A stretch of DNA of 64,000 bases from Pseudomonadota bacterium (GCA_021845595.1 JAJZVV010000005.1:62001-126000), one strand, 5' to 3'. Positions 1 to 8,476 are shown, counted from the first letter of the stretch. Translations and numbers: made by a program. Notes: generated from the sequence alone by a model not told the origin.

Positions 1-224
1 ATCTTGGCAACATTGAGATCCGAATTGCCAGCGAAGCCGATTGCGCCGGTGAGGTCAGTGGCAATGCCGACGCGGATCGGCTCGGCGGCATGCGCCGTGC
101 GTCCGGGGATCACCCAGCTTCCGGTCCCGGTGGCAACGGCGGCGGACATCCAGGCGGTGCTCCGCAGAAGCCGGCGGCGTCCCAGCTGGCTTGACATACT
201 TTCGTCGGTGGCCTCGTCCCTCAT
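1..224 (-). CDS. ABC transporter substrate-binding protein, N-terminal part (window edge)
   Basis: This is the first 74 codons of a gene that runs off the left edge. I read the reverse strand directly: an ATG at 224-222 is preceded by AGGAG six bases upstream. The product opens with an export signal containing arginines (GRRRLLRSTA, Tat-like), an Ala-rich stretch and a probable cleavage after AHA. The mature part then starts EPIRVGIATDLTGAIGFAGN, the typical beginning of Leu/Ile/Val-type periplasmic binding proteins (Peripla_BP_6). It would capture the ligand in the periplasm for the permease encoded just upstream on the same strand. The ligand cannot be told from this fragment. A start at 197 (MSSQLG) is an alternative. 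Confidence 0.8.
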   Translation of the reverse strand, partial: MRDEATDESMSSQLGRRRLLRSTAWMSAAVATGTGSWVIPGRTAHAAEPIRVGIATDLTGAIGFAGNSDLNVAK

Positions 225-293
225 CACGGTCTCCTGTTCCCGGTTGTTGTCTGTTGCGGCCATTCTGCCGGCGCTCCCCCGTCGTCGCGCGAC

Positions 294-1151
294 TCACACG
301 CGCCGCCCGGCGAGTATGCCATTCGGCAGCAGCTTCATCACACCGATCGCCGCGACGAACACGAGCACGTCGGCGACCACCGGGGAGATGACCCAGGGCA
401 GCGCTGCGCTCGCCGAACCGACGACGCCGGCGCCGAGGATCGGACCGACGAAGCTGCCCACGCCGCCCAGCATCACACCGAGAAAGCCCTGGATGAGGAA
501 GCGCAACCCGAGATCGGCGAACAGCGAGAAGATCGGCACGACCAGCGCGCCGGCCAAGCCGGCGAGCGCGGCGCCGAAGGTGAAGGTGATGGCGTAGATC
601 GCCTTGGTCGAGATACCGGAGGCGCGCGCGAGGGCCGGGTTCTCGAGCGAAGCACGCACGCGGAGCCCGAAGCTGGTCATCGCCAGAAGTGTCCAGCTGC
701 AAAGGATCACCAGCAGCGTGATGGCGATGATGGCGAGCCGCCACTGGGCGAACTCCAGCCCGCCAAGGGAGACCGAGCCGACCAGCGGTGCCGGGACATT
801 GAGATAGAGACCGCCGATGAGGCCGCGCACCGTTTCGCGCATGACCACGGCGAGGGCATAGGTGCCAAGCATGGCCATCACCGGCCGGTCGTAGAAACGC
901 CTGATGACCAACCGCTCCAGTGCGAAGCCGATCACCCCGACGGCGAACGGAGCAAGCACCATCGCCAGCCAGACTGGCGCCCCGTGAGCGTGGCCGAACC
1001 ACGTGAAATACGCCCCGAGCAAAACGAACTCGCCGTGGGCGAAATTAAAAATGCCCATCATGCTGGCGATGATGCCCAAGCCAAGTACGATCAGCACCAT
1101 GATCGAGGTGAAACTAAGAATCTCGAACAGGGCGTTGAGAGCGGTCGCCAT
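294..1151 (-). CDS. Branched-chain amino acid ABC transporter permease (LivH type)
   Basis: This is a 285-residue polytopic inner-membrane permease of the LivH/LivM family, one of the two channel subunits of a branched-chain-amino-acid-type uptake system. It shows the family hallmarks GLGIIASMMGIFNFAHGEF near residues 20-40 and the EAA-like loop RVRASLENPALARASGI in the middle, with about eight hydrophobic segments. The start at 1151 (MATALNALFEI) is preferred over an in-frame ATG 16 codons upstream because the family begins there. The substrate-binding gene follows on the same strand 69 bp downstream, so the two are probably cotranscribed. The second permease and the ATPases are not in the window. 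The substrate could be an amide or urea rather than an amino acid. Confidence 0.85.
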   Translation of the reverse strand: MATALNALFEILSFTSIMVLIVLGLGIIASMMGIFNFAHGEFVLLGAYFTWFGHAHGAPVWLAMVLAPFAVGVIGFALERLVIRRFYDRPVMAMLGTYALAVVMRETVRGLIGGLYLNVPAPLVGSVSLGGLEFAQWRLAIIAITLLVILCSWTLLAMTSFGLRVRASLENPALARASGISTKAIYAITFTFGAALAGLAGALVVPIFSLFADLGLRFLIQGFLGVMLGGVGSFVGPILGAGVVGSASAALPWVISPVVADVLVFVAAIGVMKLLPNGILAGRRV

Positions 1152-1348
1152 CCGTTGTTCCGTTGCGATCCGTTCGTGGGCGTGGTCTGGCGCGCCCACG
1201 GACGGAAATACTCATCAATTGCTCGGGCGATTTGAATACGGCCCGCGTGCCGAGCGCAAGCGAAAACCGCGGCCACCTGCGCGTGCCCGCCGCGTTGCCG
1301 CCGGGCGCGATCGTTCCCATATCGGCATCATAGCGCAAGGAGGCAGCC

Positions 1349-1549
1349 ATGTTCGCACATAATGTCGGGACCATCGACCGCGTCATCCGCATCGTCGTCG
1401 GGGTTGCCCTGTTGGCACTGGTTTTCGTCGGTCCGAAGACGCTGTGGGGCCTGATCGGGATCATTCCGCTGGCGACCGGGCTGATGCGTACTTGCCCGGC
1501 CTACTCGATTCTCGGCATCTCCTCCTGCCCGACCGCACAGCAGTCCTGA
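1349..1549 (+). CDS. DUF2892 / YgaP-type small inner-membrane protein
   Basis: This is a 66-residue membrane protein with two hydrophobic segments (about residues 11-29 and 31-45) joined by a short GPKTLWG turn. It starts MFAHNVGTIDRVIRI and ends with two cysteines (CPAY and SSC). The N-x-G-x-x-D-R-x-x-R opening and the length match the YgaP transmembrane domain family (DUF2892), often found next to rhodanese or sulfur genes. GGAGGC lies seven bases upstream of the ATG. No rhodanese domain is fused or adjacent here, and its exact job is unknown. Confidence 0.75.
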   Translation: MFAHNVGTIDRVIRIVVGVALLALVFVGPKTLWGLIGIIPLATGLMRTCPAYSILGISSCPTAQQS

Positions 1550-1627
1550 CCCGCGGTCCGTTTCCAACCGGTCCGCTCTGCGCCACATAGCAGGGGGCAG
1601 CTCAGAAGAGCGGGCACGGGGAGCGGG

Positions 1628-3490
1628 ATGACGGCGGAACGAGCGATCGAGACGAAGCCCGGTGGCGCACGGGGTGGTGGCGGCAATCCGGGGCGGGGCG
1701 GGTGGGCCACCTTGCGCTCGTTGCTGCCCTATCTCTGGCCGGAGGGCGATCACGCGGCGCATGTGCGGCTGGTCGTTGCCGCGTTTTTTCTGGTTCTCGC
1801 CAAGGTGGCGACCGTCCTCGTGCCGATCGTCTACGGGCGGATCGTCGATGTGCTGGCGCCGAAGGGCGCGGCGGCGCTCACCGCGATCCCGATCGGCCTC
1901 GTCATCGGCTACGGGCTGCTGCGCACCGGGGCGGCCGGGTTCGGCGAGTTGCGCGATGCGGTCTTCGCCGCCGTGCAGCAGCGGGCGGTCCGCCGGGTGG
2001 CGCTCAGCACTTTCACCCATCTGCACGGGCTGTCGCTGCGCTTCCATCTCGACCGCCAGACCGGGGGGCTCGCCCGTGCCATCGAACGCGGCACCCGCGG
2101 CATCGAACAGGTGCTGCGGCTGGCCGTGTTCAACATCCTGCCCACCCTGCTCGAGGTCGGCCTTGTCACGGCGATCCTCTGGCGGCTGTTTGACTGGCGC
2201 TTCGCCACCGTCACCTTCGCCGCGGTCGGGCTCTATCTCGCCTTCACCCTGATCTTCACCAACTGGCGGGTGCGTTTCCGCCGGACGATGAACGAAATGG
2301 ACAGCGAGGCCCAGACACGGGCCATCGACAGCCTGTTGAACTTCGAGACCGTCAAATATTTCGGCAACGAGGGGCTCGAATCGCGGCGCTTTGATGCCTC
2401 CCTCGCCCGCTACGAGCATGCCGCGGTCCGCTCGATGGTGACGCTGAACATGCTCAATCTCGGCCAGGCCGCGATCATCGCCGCCGGGCTCGTCGCGGTC
2501 ATGCTCATGGCGGCCGCCGGGGTGCGCGCCGGCACGATGACGGTGGGCCAGTTCGTGCTGGTCAATACCTACCTCATGCAGCTCTACCAGCCGCTGAATT
2601 TCCTCGGCTTTGTCTATCGCGAAATCAAGCAGGGGCTGGTGGACATGGAATCGATGTTCCGCCTGATCGCCGTGCGTGCCGAGATCGCGGACCGCGCCGA
2701 TGCCCGCCCCTTGCCCCCGGCGGGGGAAGGCGCGGCGCGCGAGGTTCGGTTCGATTCGGTGGAATTCGGCTATCGGCCGGACCGACCGATCCTCAAGGGG
2801 GTCAGCTTCCGCATCCCGCCAGGCGGGCGGCTGGCCATCGTCGGGCCGACCGGTGCCGGCAAGTCCACCATCACGCGGCTGCTGTTCCGGTTCTACGACG
2901 TTGATGGCGGGCGTATCCTGATCGATGGCGCGGACATCCGCGACGTCACCCAGGCCAGCCTGCGCGGCGCGCTCGGGGTGGTGCCGCAGGATACCGTGCT
3001 GTTCAACGACTCCATCCGCTACAACATCGCCTATGGCCGCCCCGATGCCAGCCAGGCGGAGATCGAGGCGGCGGCGCGCCAAGCGCAGATCCATGATTTC
3101 GTCGCCAGCCTGCCGGACGGCTACGCCACCCGCGTCGGCGAGCGGGGGCTCAAACTGTCCGGCGGCGAGAAGCAGCGCGTGGCGATCGCGCGCACCCTGC
3201 TCAAGGATCCGCCGATCCTGATCCTCGACGAGGCGACCAGCGCGCTCGACACCCATACCGAGCAGGAGATCCAGGCCGCATTGCGCGCCGTCGCCCGCGA
3301 CCGGACCACCCTGGTGATCGCCCATCGCCTGTCCACCGTGGTCGACGCCGACGAGATTCTCGTCCTGGCCGAGGGGACCGTGGTCGAACGCGGCACGCAC
3401 GCGCGGCTGTTGGCACATGGCGGTCTCTATGCCCATCTGTGGGCTCGCCAGGCCGAGGAGGCTCCCGGCCCGCTGGCGTCGGTCACGTGA
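1628..3490 (+). CDS. ABC exporter, fused permease-ATPase, Atm1/HMT1-like
   Basis: This is a 620-residue half-transporter: an N-terminal six-helix exporter domain (about residues 45-340) followed by a nucleotide-binding domain. The ATPase motifs are complete: Walker A GPTGAGKST (about 406-414), signature LSGGEKQRVA (about 511), Walker B ILILDEATSALDT (about 530) and the H-loop VIAHRLS. The stretch FETVKYFGNEG in the cytoplasmic loop is characteristic of the Atm1/HMT1 group, which exports glutathione-linked metal or sulfur compounds in mitochondria and alphaproteobacteria. It would act as a homodimer in the inner membrane. GGGGAG lies just upstream of the ATG. The substrate is inferred from the family only; a generic lipid or drug exporter remains possible. 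Confidence 0.88.
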   Translation: MTAERAIETKPGGARGGGGNPGRGGWATLRSLLPYLWPEGDHAAHVRLVVAAFFLVLAKVATVLVPIVYGRIVDVLAPKGAAALTAIPIGLVIGYGLLRTGAAGFGELRDAVFAAVQQRAVRRVALSTFTHLHGLSLRFHLDRQTGGLARAIERGTRGIEQVLRLAVFNILPTLLEVGLVTAILWRLFDWRFATVTFAAVGLYLAFTLIFTNWRVRFRRTMNEMDSEAQTRAIDSLLNFETVKYFGNEGLESRRFDASLARYEHAAVRSMVTLNMLNLGQAAIIAAGLVAVMLMAAAGVRAGTMTVGQFVLVNTYLMQLYQPLNFLGFVYREIKQGLVDMESMFRLIAVRAEIADRADARPLPPAGEGAAREVRFDSVEFGYRPDRPILKGVSFRIPPGGRLAIVGPTGAGKSTITRLLFRFYDVDGGRILIDGADIRDVTQASLRGALGVVPQDTVLFNDSIRYNIAYGRPDASQAEIEAAARQAQIHDFVASLPDGYATRVGERGLKLSGGEKQRVAIARTLLKDPPILILDEATSALDTHTEQEIQAALRAVARDRTTLVIAHRLSTVVDADEILVLAEGTVVERGTHARLLAHGGLYAHLWARQAEEAPGPLASVT

Positions 3491-3531
3491 GATGGCGTGA
3501 CGTGACGACGAGACGATCAGAGGAGATACCC

Positions 3532-3804
3532 ATGCAAGCCGAGCCGCAGCCCGCATCCGCCCAGCCCGAGACCGATGAGATTCCGCGCGACCTCGGCCGT
3601 GCTGGTGCCGTGGTCGAGAAGGCGATCGAACACATGCTCGGCCAGCATCTCGACGAACTCGCCGTAGCCTCGGCGCTACTCGGCGGGGCGCTGGAAGTGC
3701 TGTCGCGGGCGCTGGACGACGCCGCGATCGTCCAGATCCTGGGCAAGGCCGTGGCCAGCGTCGAGGCCGGGCATCTGCGCCGCGAGGAGCCCGGCGGCGC
3801 TTGA
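3532..3804 (+). CDS. Hypothetical protein, 90 residues
   Basis: This is a small soluble protein that I do not recognise. The ATG at 3532 follows AGGAGA by five bases and is preferred over a longer in-frame opening that would overlap the ABC exporter gene. After a Pro/Glu-rich start the sequence is mostly amphipathic helix (VVEKAIEHMLGQHLDELAVA, then ALLGGALEVLSRALDDAAIV), with a charged tail REEPGG. It lies 41 bp after the exporter gene on the same strand, so the two may share a transcript. No catalytic motif is visible. Confidence 0.6.
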   Translation: MQAEPQPASAQPETDEIPRDLGRAGAVVEKAIEHMLGQHLDELAVASALLGGALEVLSRALDDAAIVQILGKAVASVEAGHLRREEPGGA

Positions 3805-3928
3805 CGCCGCTTCCCGCTTTCGCCATAAGCCGGCGCTTGCCGAACGCGCTTCGAGCAGCCGGCCCGGCCTGAAATCGGCACCGGACCTCTGCTCCAGACC
3901 TTTCTACCGAGCCAAGGATTGATCGACG

Positions 3929-4222
3929 ATGTCGCGCCGCTGCCAGATCACCGGGAAGGGCGTGCTGACGGGCAACAATGTCAGCCACGCCAACAACAAG
4001 ACCCGCCGCCGCTTCCTGCCCAACCTGCAGGAGGCCGCGCTGCTCTCGGACATTCTCGGCCAGCGCATCCGCCTGCGCATCTCGACGCGCGCGATCCGCA
4101 CCATCGAGCGCCGCGGCGGGATCGATGCGTTCCTGCTCGGCACGCCGGACCGTCGCCTGAGTGCCGAGGTCCAGACGATCAAGCGCCGGCTTGAGCGCGC
4201 TCAGGCCCGCAAGAGCGCCTGA
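3929..4222 (+). CDS. rpmB: 50S ribosomal protein L28
   Basis: This is the 97-residue large-subunit ribosomal protein L28. It opens with the family signature [27 protein letters not shown] (given here in part: [10 protein letters not shown], then [14 protein letters not shown]) and keeps the basic C-terminal half with [15 protein letters not shown]. The length is that of alphaproteobacterial L28. It stands alone between a hypothetical gene and a kinase-like gene; rpmG is not adjacent. Confidence 0.96.
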   Translation: MSRRCQITGKGVLTGNNVSHANNKTRRRFLPNLQEAALLSDILGQRIRLRISTRAIRTIERRGGIDAFLLGTPDRRLSAEVQTIKRRLERAQARKSA

Positions 4223-4309
4223 CCGGCTGAACCGCGCCTCCCCTGCGGCCAGGCCAGCACACGCCGGCCGTTAACCGGGACTTTCCGAAGTCCGGCGTAC
4301 CATCGCGCC

Positions 4310-5128
4310 ATGTCGATAGGCGGAGGCTTCGTCACTGCGCTGACCGCCCTCGCGGTTGTAGCCCTTTCGGCCGTCACCTGCGTGCTGCTGCTGCGGCTGC
4401 GCGTCGCGGGCCGTGCCTTGGCGCGCTGCGGGGCCGAACGGGATGCGGCACGCGCCAGCGCCGCCGGGACGACGCGTCTGCTACGGCTCGCCGCGGGCGA
4501 ATTGCGGCAGGCCATGCTGACCCTGCGAGCCTGTGCCGAGCCGGTGGCGCAGACGCCAACCGTGGCCCAGGGCAGCGCGATCCTCGCCCTGTCGTCGCAA
4601 CTCCTCGCCCTCGCTGACGATCTCGAGGATCATGGCGTGCCCGCCGGCGCCCCGCGTGTGCTCCGGGAGGAGACCATCCCGCTCGGGGAACTCGTCGCCG
4701 ACGCCGTTGCCGCCGTCGCCGCGACGCTTGGCAGCAGCCGGCGCAACTGGCGGGTTGCCCCATGCCTCGCCGGGCTGCGGCTGCGCGCCGACCGCCGCGC
4801 GCTGCGCCACGTGCTGATGCGGCTCCTGGTGAACGCCGCGCGCTTTTCCAGCGATGGCGATTGGATCGACATCCTCGCCGAACACCAGCCCGGGGGCGTG
4901 GCGCTGGTCATCGAGGACGAGGGGGCCGGTCTGGCCCCGCTCGACCCGGCCGGTGGCCCGGCCAGCGCCGATACCCGCGGCATCGGTCTGGGCCTGGCAC
5001 TGGCGCGCGCCCTGGTGGAGGCCCATGGTGGACGGCTGATGATCGAGACCGCTGCCCGCATCGGCACGCGCGTGGCCGTCGTTTTTCCCGCCGAGCGCCT
5101 GCTCGAGGCGGAGCCGCTGCCGGCCTGA
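4310..5128 (+). CDS. Histidine-kinase-like ATPase lacking the phospho-acceptor histidine
   Basis: This is a 272-residue membrane-anchored protein. One N-terminal transmembrane segment (about residues 8-30) is followed by a short helical region and a C-terminal HATPase_c domain. The ATP-site boxes are present: N-box HVLMRLLVNAARFS (about 167-180), G1 DEGAGL (about 204) and G2 GIGLGLALARALVEAHGG (about 224). The place where a sensor kinase carries its H-box reads LAAGELRQAML (about 60-70): the E-L-R is kept, but the histidine just before it is a glycine. It therefore cannot autophosphorylate in the usual way. No response regulator is adjacent. It may be a pseudo-kinase, a phosphotransfer domain such as ChpT-like, or use another residue. 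ChpT-like proteins would still need a histidine in this helix. Confidence 0.75.
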   Translation: MSIGGGFVTALTALAVVALSAVTCVLLLRLRVAGRALARCGAERDAARASAAGTTRLLRLAAGELRQAMLTLRACAEPVAQTPTVAQGSAILALSSQLLALADDLEDHGVPAGAPRVLREETIPLGELVADAVAAVAATLGSSRRNWRVAPCLAGLRLRADRRALRHVLMRLLVNAARFSSDGDWIDILAEHQPGGVALVIEDEGAGLAPLDPAGGPASADTRGIGLGLALARALVEAHGGRLMIETAARIGTRVAVVFPAERLLEAEPLPA

Positions 5129-5148
5129 GCCGGCGGCGCGGCGGGCCC

Positions 5149-6873
5149 TCAGTCCGCGCACCCCTCGGCCCGCAGCAGCGCCGCCACCTCGGCTTCCGGC
5201 ACCTCCCGGCTGGTGAACGCGGCGCCGATGCCGCGCGCGAGCACGAAGGTCAGCCGCCCGTCGCGCAGCTTCTTGTCCCGCCGCATGTGGGCCAGCAGTC
5301 GCGCTGCCGAGAGGCGCCGGTTCAGCACAGCCAGTTCCGCCGGCAATCCGACCGAGGTGACATGCGCGACGACGCGGTCCGCATCCGAAGCTGCGCAGTG
5401 GCCGAGCCGGGCCGAGAGCCGGAAGGCGAGCCCGAGCCCGACCGCCACGGCCTCGCCATGCAGCAGCGTGCCGTAGCCGAATTCGGCCTCGAGCGCGTGG
5501 GCGAACGTGTGGCCCAGATTGAGCAGGGCGCGGCCGTCGTTGGGCCGCTCCTCGCGCTCGTCCTCGCCTACCACTGCGGCCTTGAAGGCGACGGCTCGCA
5601 GCACCGCCTCCGCCTGCAGCACCGCATCGCCGCCGACGACGCCGGCGCCGTGCCGTTCGCACCAGGCGAAGAACCCTTCGTCGCCGATCAGCCCGGCCTT
5701 GGCGATCTCGGCGTATCCCGCGCGCAGTTCGCGCACCGGCAACGTCCTCAACACGGCAGTGTCGGCGATCACCGCGAGCGGCTGGTGGAAGGCGCCGAGC
5801 AGGTTCTTGCCGTGGCGCGTATTCACCCCGGTCTTGCCGCCGACGCTCGAATCGACCTGGGCGAGCAGGGTGGTCGGGATCTGAACGAAGGGCAGACCGC
5901 GCAGCGTGGTGGCGGCGGCGAAGCCGGCGAGGTCGCCGACGACGCCACCGCCGAGAGCGATCACCGCGGTCCGGCGCTCGATGCCGGCTGCGAGACTCTG
6001 GTCGACGATGCTGGCGTAGGTTTCCACCGTCTTCGCCGTCTCACCGGCCTCGACGACGATTTCGGTCGCGATGTCGATGCCGGTGGCGGCGAGACCCGCG
6101 CGCAGTGTCTCCAGGTGTAGCGGCGCCACCGCCCTGTCGGTGACGATGACCGCCCGCTTCTGCGGCAGCACCGGCGCCAGCACGGCACCGGCGCGGGCGA
6201 GCAGGCCTTCGCCGACGACGACGTCATACTGGTGCGCAGCGAGGGTGACGCGCACCCGCCGCGGTTCGCTCCAGGCGAGGATCGCCGACAGCACGCGCCC
6301 CGTGGTCGTGTCCACGCTGTCCTCGCCACAATCGACGATGATGTCGGCCTCGGCATAGACCGGATCGCGTGCCGCCATCAGCCCCGCCAACACCGCCTCC
6401 GGGTCGCCGCCGGCGAGCAGCGGCCGATGGCTGCGGCCGGCGACGCGATGGGTGAGCACCGGCAGCGGGCAGCGCAGCCAGACCGAGACCGCTTCCTGGC
6501 GCATCGTGGCCCGCGTCGACGCATCCATGAAGGCCCCGCCGCCGGAAGCCAGCACGATCGGCTCGGCCCCGAGCAAGCGGCGAATGACGCGGCGTTCGCC
6601 GTCCCGGAAGGCACGCTCGCCATAACGCTCGAAGATTTCGCCGACGGTGCACCCCGCCGCGAGTTCGATCTCGGTATCGGCGTCACGGAACGGCATGCCG
6701 AGCCGCGCGGCCAGGCGTCGGCCGATCGAGGTCTTCCCGGCACCCATCAGGCCGACCAGGACGATGCTTCTGCCCTTCAGCGCCGGGGCGGACGTGGAAA
6801 GCTCCCGCAGCGGCGGCTCGGCGGGCGATGGGCGGGCGGCGTGCGGGGCTGGCGTAGGCGTCGGGCTGGTCAT
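5149..6873 (-). CDS. aroKB: Fused shikimate kinase / 3-dehydroquinate synthase
   Basis: This 574-residue protein joins two enzymes of the shikimate pathway. Residues about 34-200 are shikimate kinase, with Walker A GLMGAGKTS (41-49), the DxD-like FRDADTEIE and the GGGAFMD glycine loop; it phosphorylates shikimate with ATP. The remainder is NAD- and metal-dependent 3-dehydroquinate synthase, with GGGVVGDLAGFAA, the DSSVGGKTGVN motif and the metal-site motif LNLGHTFAHALE. The start at 6873 (MTSPTPTP) follows a Pro/Ala-rich leader and leaves the small gene at 7015 free on the other strand. In many bacteria aroK and aroB are neighbours, so the fusion is a natural join with a reading-frame linker around residues 200-215. 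Confidence 0.95.
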   Translation of the reverse strand: MTSPTPTPAPHAARPSPAEPPLRELSTSAPALKGRSIVLVGLMGAGKTSIGRRLAARLGMPFRDADTEIELAAGCTVGEIFERYGERAFRDGERRVIRRLLGAEPIVLASGGGAFMDASTRATMRQEAVSVWLRCPLPVLTHRVAGRSHRPLLAGGDPEAVLAGLMAARDPVYAEADIIVDCGEDSVDTTTGRVLSAILAWSEPRRVRVTLAAHQYDVVVGEGLLARAGAVLAPVLPQKRAVIVTDRAVAPLHLETLRAGLAATGIDIATEIVVEAGETAKTVETYASIVDQSLAAGIERRTAVIALGGGVVGDLAGFAAATTLRGLPFVQIPTTLLAQVDSSVGGKTGVNTRHGKNLLGAFHQPLAVIADTAVLRTLPVRELRAGYAEIAKAGLIGDEGFFAWCERHGAGVVGGDAVLQAEAVLRAVAFKAAVVGEDEREERPNDGRALLNLGHTFAHALEAEFGYGTLLHGEAVAVGLGLAFRLSARLGHCAASDADRVVAHVTSVGLPAELAVLNRRLSAARLLAHMRRDKKLRDGRLTFVLARGIGAAFTSREVPEAEVAALLRAEGCAD

Positions 6874-7014
6874 GAGCGAGGAAGCTAGAGCACTGACCCC
6901 GCCGAGGCAAACCGCTTGAAATCTCGCAGTATTGCACCGGGGCGGACGCGGCCGGTTTCCCGCCGGCCCAATCTGGTCTAGCAAAACCGCCACAGCTTCG
7001 GACAAGCAAGTCGC

Positions 7015-7158
7015 ATGCGCACCACGCTCCTCGTCGTCGTTCTGCTGGGTCTGATCGCCGCCGCGATTGGTGTGCTGGTTCTCGGCGCATTCCCGCCGCA
7101 CCCGCACCCGCAGGCGGTGGAGAAGCTGCTGACCAACGATCGCTTCAAGGGTCATTGA
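7015..7158 (+). CDS. Small single-pass membrane protein, 47 residues
   Basis: This short gene is easily missed. The ATG at 7015 opens a 47-codon frame ending TGA at 7158. It encodes one hydrophobic helix (TTLLVVVLLGLIAAAIGVLV), a FPPHPHPQAV linker and a charged tail KLLTNDRFKGH. The layout, a signal-anchor followed by a short polar tail, is that of a real small membrane protein rather than random reading. It ends eight bases before the xerD ATG, so the two are probably translated from one message. The function is unknown. No clear Shine-Dalgarno is seen beyond a weak ACAAG stretch. Confidence 0.6.
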   Translation: MRTTLLVVVLLGLIAAAIGVLVLGAFPPHPHPQAVEKLLTNDRFKGH

Positions 7159-7166
7159 CCTCTGCC

Positions 7167-8111
7167 ATGGACCGGCACGTCGAGGCGTTCCTGGAAATGC
7201 TCGCCGCCGAGCGCGGGGCAGCGCCGAATACGCTGGCGGCCTACGAAGCGGATCTGGAGGATTTCACCGGCTTCGCCGCCGCCCGCGGCACGGCGCCGGC
7301 AAGCGCCGATGCGGCGCTGCTGCGTGCCTATCTGTCCGCGCTGGTCGGACGGGGGCTGGCGGCGCGCACACAGGCGCGCCGGCTCTCGGCGCTGCGGCAG
7401 TTCTTCCGCTTCCTGCTCCGCGAGGAACGCCGCGCGGACGATCCGACGGCACAGCTCGACGCGCCGCGGCTGAAGCCCGCGCTGCCCAAATTCCTCACCG
7501 AAACGGAGGTTGCCGCCCTGCTGGCGGCGACCGAGCGCTGGCCGGCCGGGCCGGGAGCACAGGCGCGGGCGGCGCTGGAGATTCTCTATGCCGGCGGGCT
7601 CCGGGTGAGCGAACTGCTCGCCCTGACGGCCGCGTCGGTCACCGCATCGGCACCGGTCCTGACGATTCGCGGCAAAGGCGGCCGAGAGCGGCTGGTGCCG
7701 CTTTCGGGGTCAGCGCGCGAGGCTGCGGCGGCGTGGCTCGCGGTTCGCGGGGCTTCGAGCCGGTTCCTTTTTCCCGGTCGCGATCCGCGCCGGGCGATGA
7801 CCCGCCGGGGGTTTGCGCTCATGCTCGCCCGGCTGGCCGCCGCCGCCGGGCTCGACCCCGCGCGCGTATCGCCCCACGTTCTGCGGCACTGCTTCGCCAC
7901 TCACATGCTCGCGGGCGGGGCCGATCTGCGCAGCCTGCAACTGCTCCTCGGCCACGCCGACATCGCCACCACCCAGATCTATACCCACGTCGAGCCCGAG
8001 CGGCTGCGCCGCGTGCTGGAGACGCATCACCCGCTGGCGGCGGGCACCGGCAACCCGAGCGCGCGTGCCAGCCCCGCCTCTTCACCGCGCAGCAGGTCCG
8101 CCAAGGTATAG
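7167..8111 (+). CDS. xerD: Site-specific tyrosine recombinase XerD
   Basis: This 314-residue recombinase resolves chromosome dimers at dif together with XerC. The N-terminal SAM-like core-binding domain (about 1-100) is followed by the catalytic domain with all active-site residues: Arg in GGLRVSELL, Lys in GKGGRERLVPL, HVLRH (His-x-x-Arg), His in LLGHADI, and the nucleophilic Tyr in TTQIYTHV. The ATG at 7167 (MDRHVEAFLEML) fits the family start better than a TTG four codons upstream. A tail of about 25 Ser/Ala/Arg residues past the usual end reads through the 3' end of the opposite-strand nsrR gene. An XerC assignment is possible but less likely from the sequence style. Confidence 0.9.
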   Translation: MDRHVEAFLEMLAAERGAAPNTLAAYEADLEDFTGFAAARGTAPASADAALLRAYLSALVGRGLAARTQARRLSALRQFFRFLLREERRADDPTAQLDAPRLKPALPKFLTETEVAALLAATERWPAGPGAQARAALEILYAGGLRVSELLALTAASVTASAPVLTIRGKGGRERLVPLSGSAREAAAAWLAVRGASSRFLFPGRDPRRAMTRRGFALMLARLAAAAGLDPARVSPHVLRHCFATHMLAGGADLRSLQLLLGHADIATTQIYTHVEPERLRRVLETHHPLAAGTGNPSARASPASSPRSRSAKV

Positions 8112-8476
8112 CGGTCGAGCACGGCCAGGAACGCGTCGAGCGCCTCGCCCAAGGCCGGAGCGAGCCGGCATGGTCCGGCAATCGCGCAGCGTTCGGCGCT
8201 GAAACAATCGACCAGCGCGAAGCTCTCCTCCGTGGCGCGGACCATGGCGCCGATCCCGATCTCCGCCGGCGCCCGCGCCAGGCGGATGCCGCCGCCGCGT
8301 CCGCGCACGGTTTCCACCACGCCGGAGCGCCCGAGTTCGTGGACCACCTTGGTCAGATGATGCTCCGAGATCCCGTAGGCCGTGGCGATCTCATGAATCG
8401 ATGTCAGTCCGGGCCCATGCAGTCCGAGATACATCAGACAGCGCAGGCTGTAGTCGGTATAGCGTGTGAGGCGCAT
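8027..8476 (-). CDS. nsrR: Rrf2-family NO-sensing repressor, NsrR-like
   Basis: This 149-residue Rrf2-type transcription factor starts MRLTRYTDYSLRCLMYLG, the canonical N-terminus of NsrR, followed by a winged helix with ISEHHLTKVVHELGRSGVVE and the wing RGRGGGIRLA. Cys91, Cys97 and Cys103 are spaced C-x5-C-x5-C, the ligand arrangement of the NO-sensitive iron-sulfur cluster of NsrR. NsrR represses nitric-oxide detoxification genes until NO destroys the cluster. No hmp, nor or hcp-like (hybrid cluster) target lies in the window, so its regulon is elsewhere. The last 85 bases overlap the 3' end of xerD on the other strand. The start at 8476 is the family start. Confidence 0.88.
   Translation of the reverse strand: MRLTRYTDYSLRCLMYLGLHGPGLTSIHEIATAYGISEHHLTKVVHELGRSGVVETVRGRGGGIRLARAPAEIGIGAMVRATEESFALVDCFSAERCAIAGPCRLAPALGEALDAFLAVLDRYTLADLLRGEEAGLARALGLPVPAASG

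Noticed and set aside
55-1002. Large minus frame overlapping the permease
   Set aside because: Its composition is Arg-rich shadow sequence; the permease and binding-protein frames carry real motifs.
1328-3988. An 886-codon open frame on the minus strand opposite the ABC exporter
   Set aside because: It is antisense to a gene with complete ABC motifs, and its product is His/Arg/Asp-rich with no domain. Long antisense frames are expected at this GC content.
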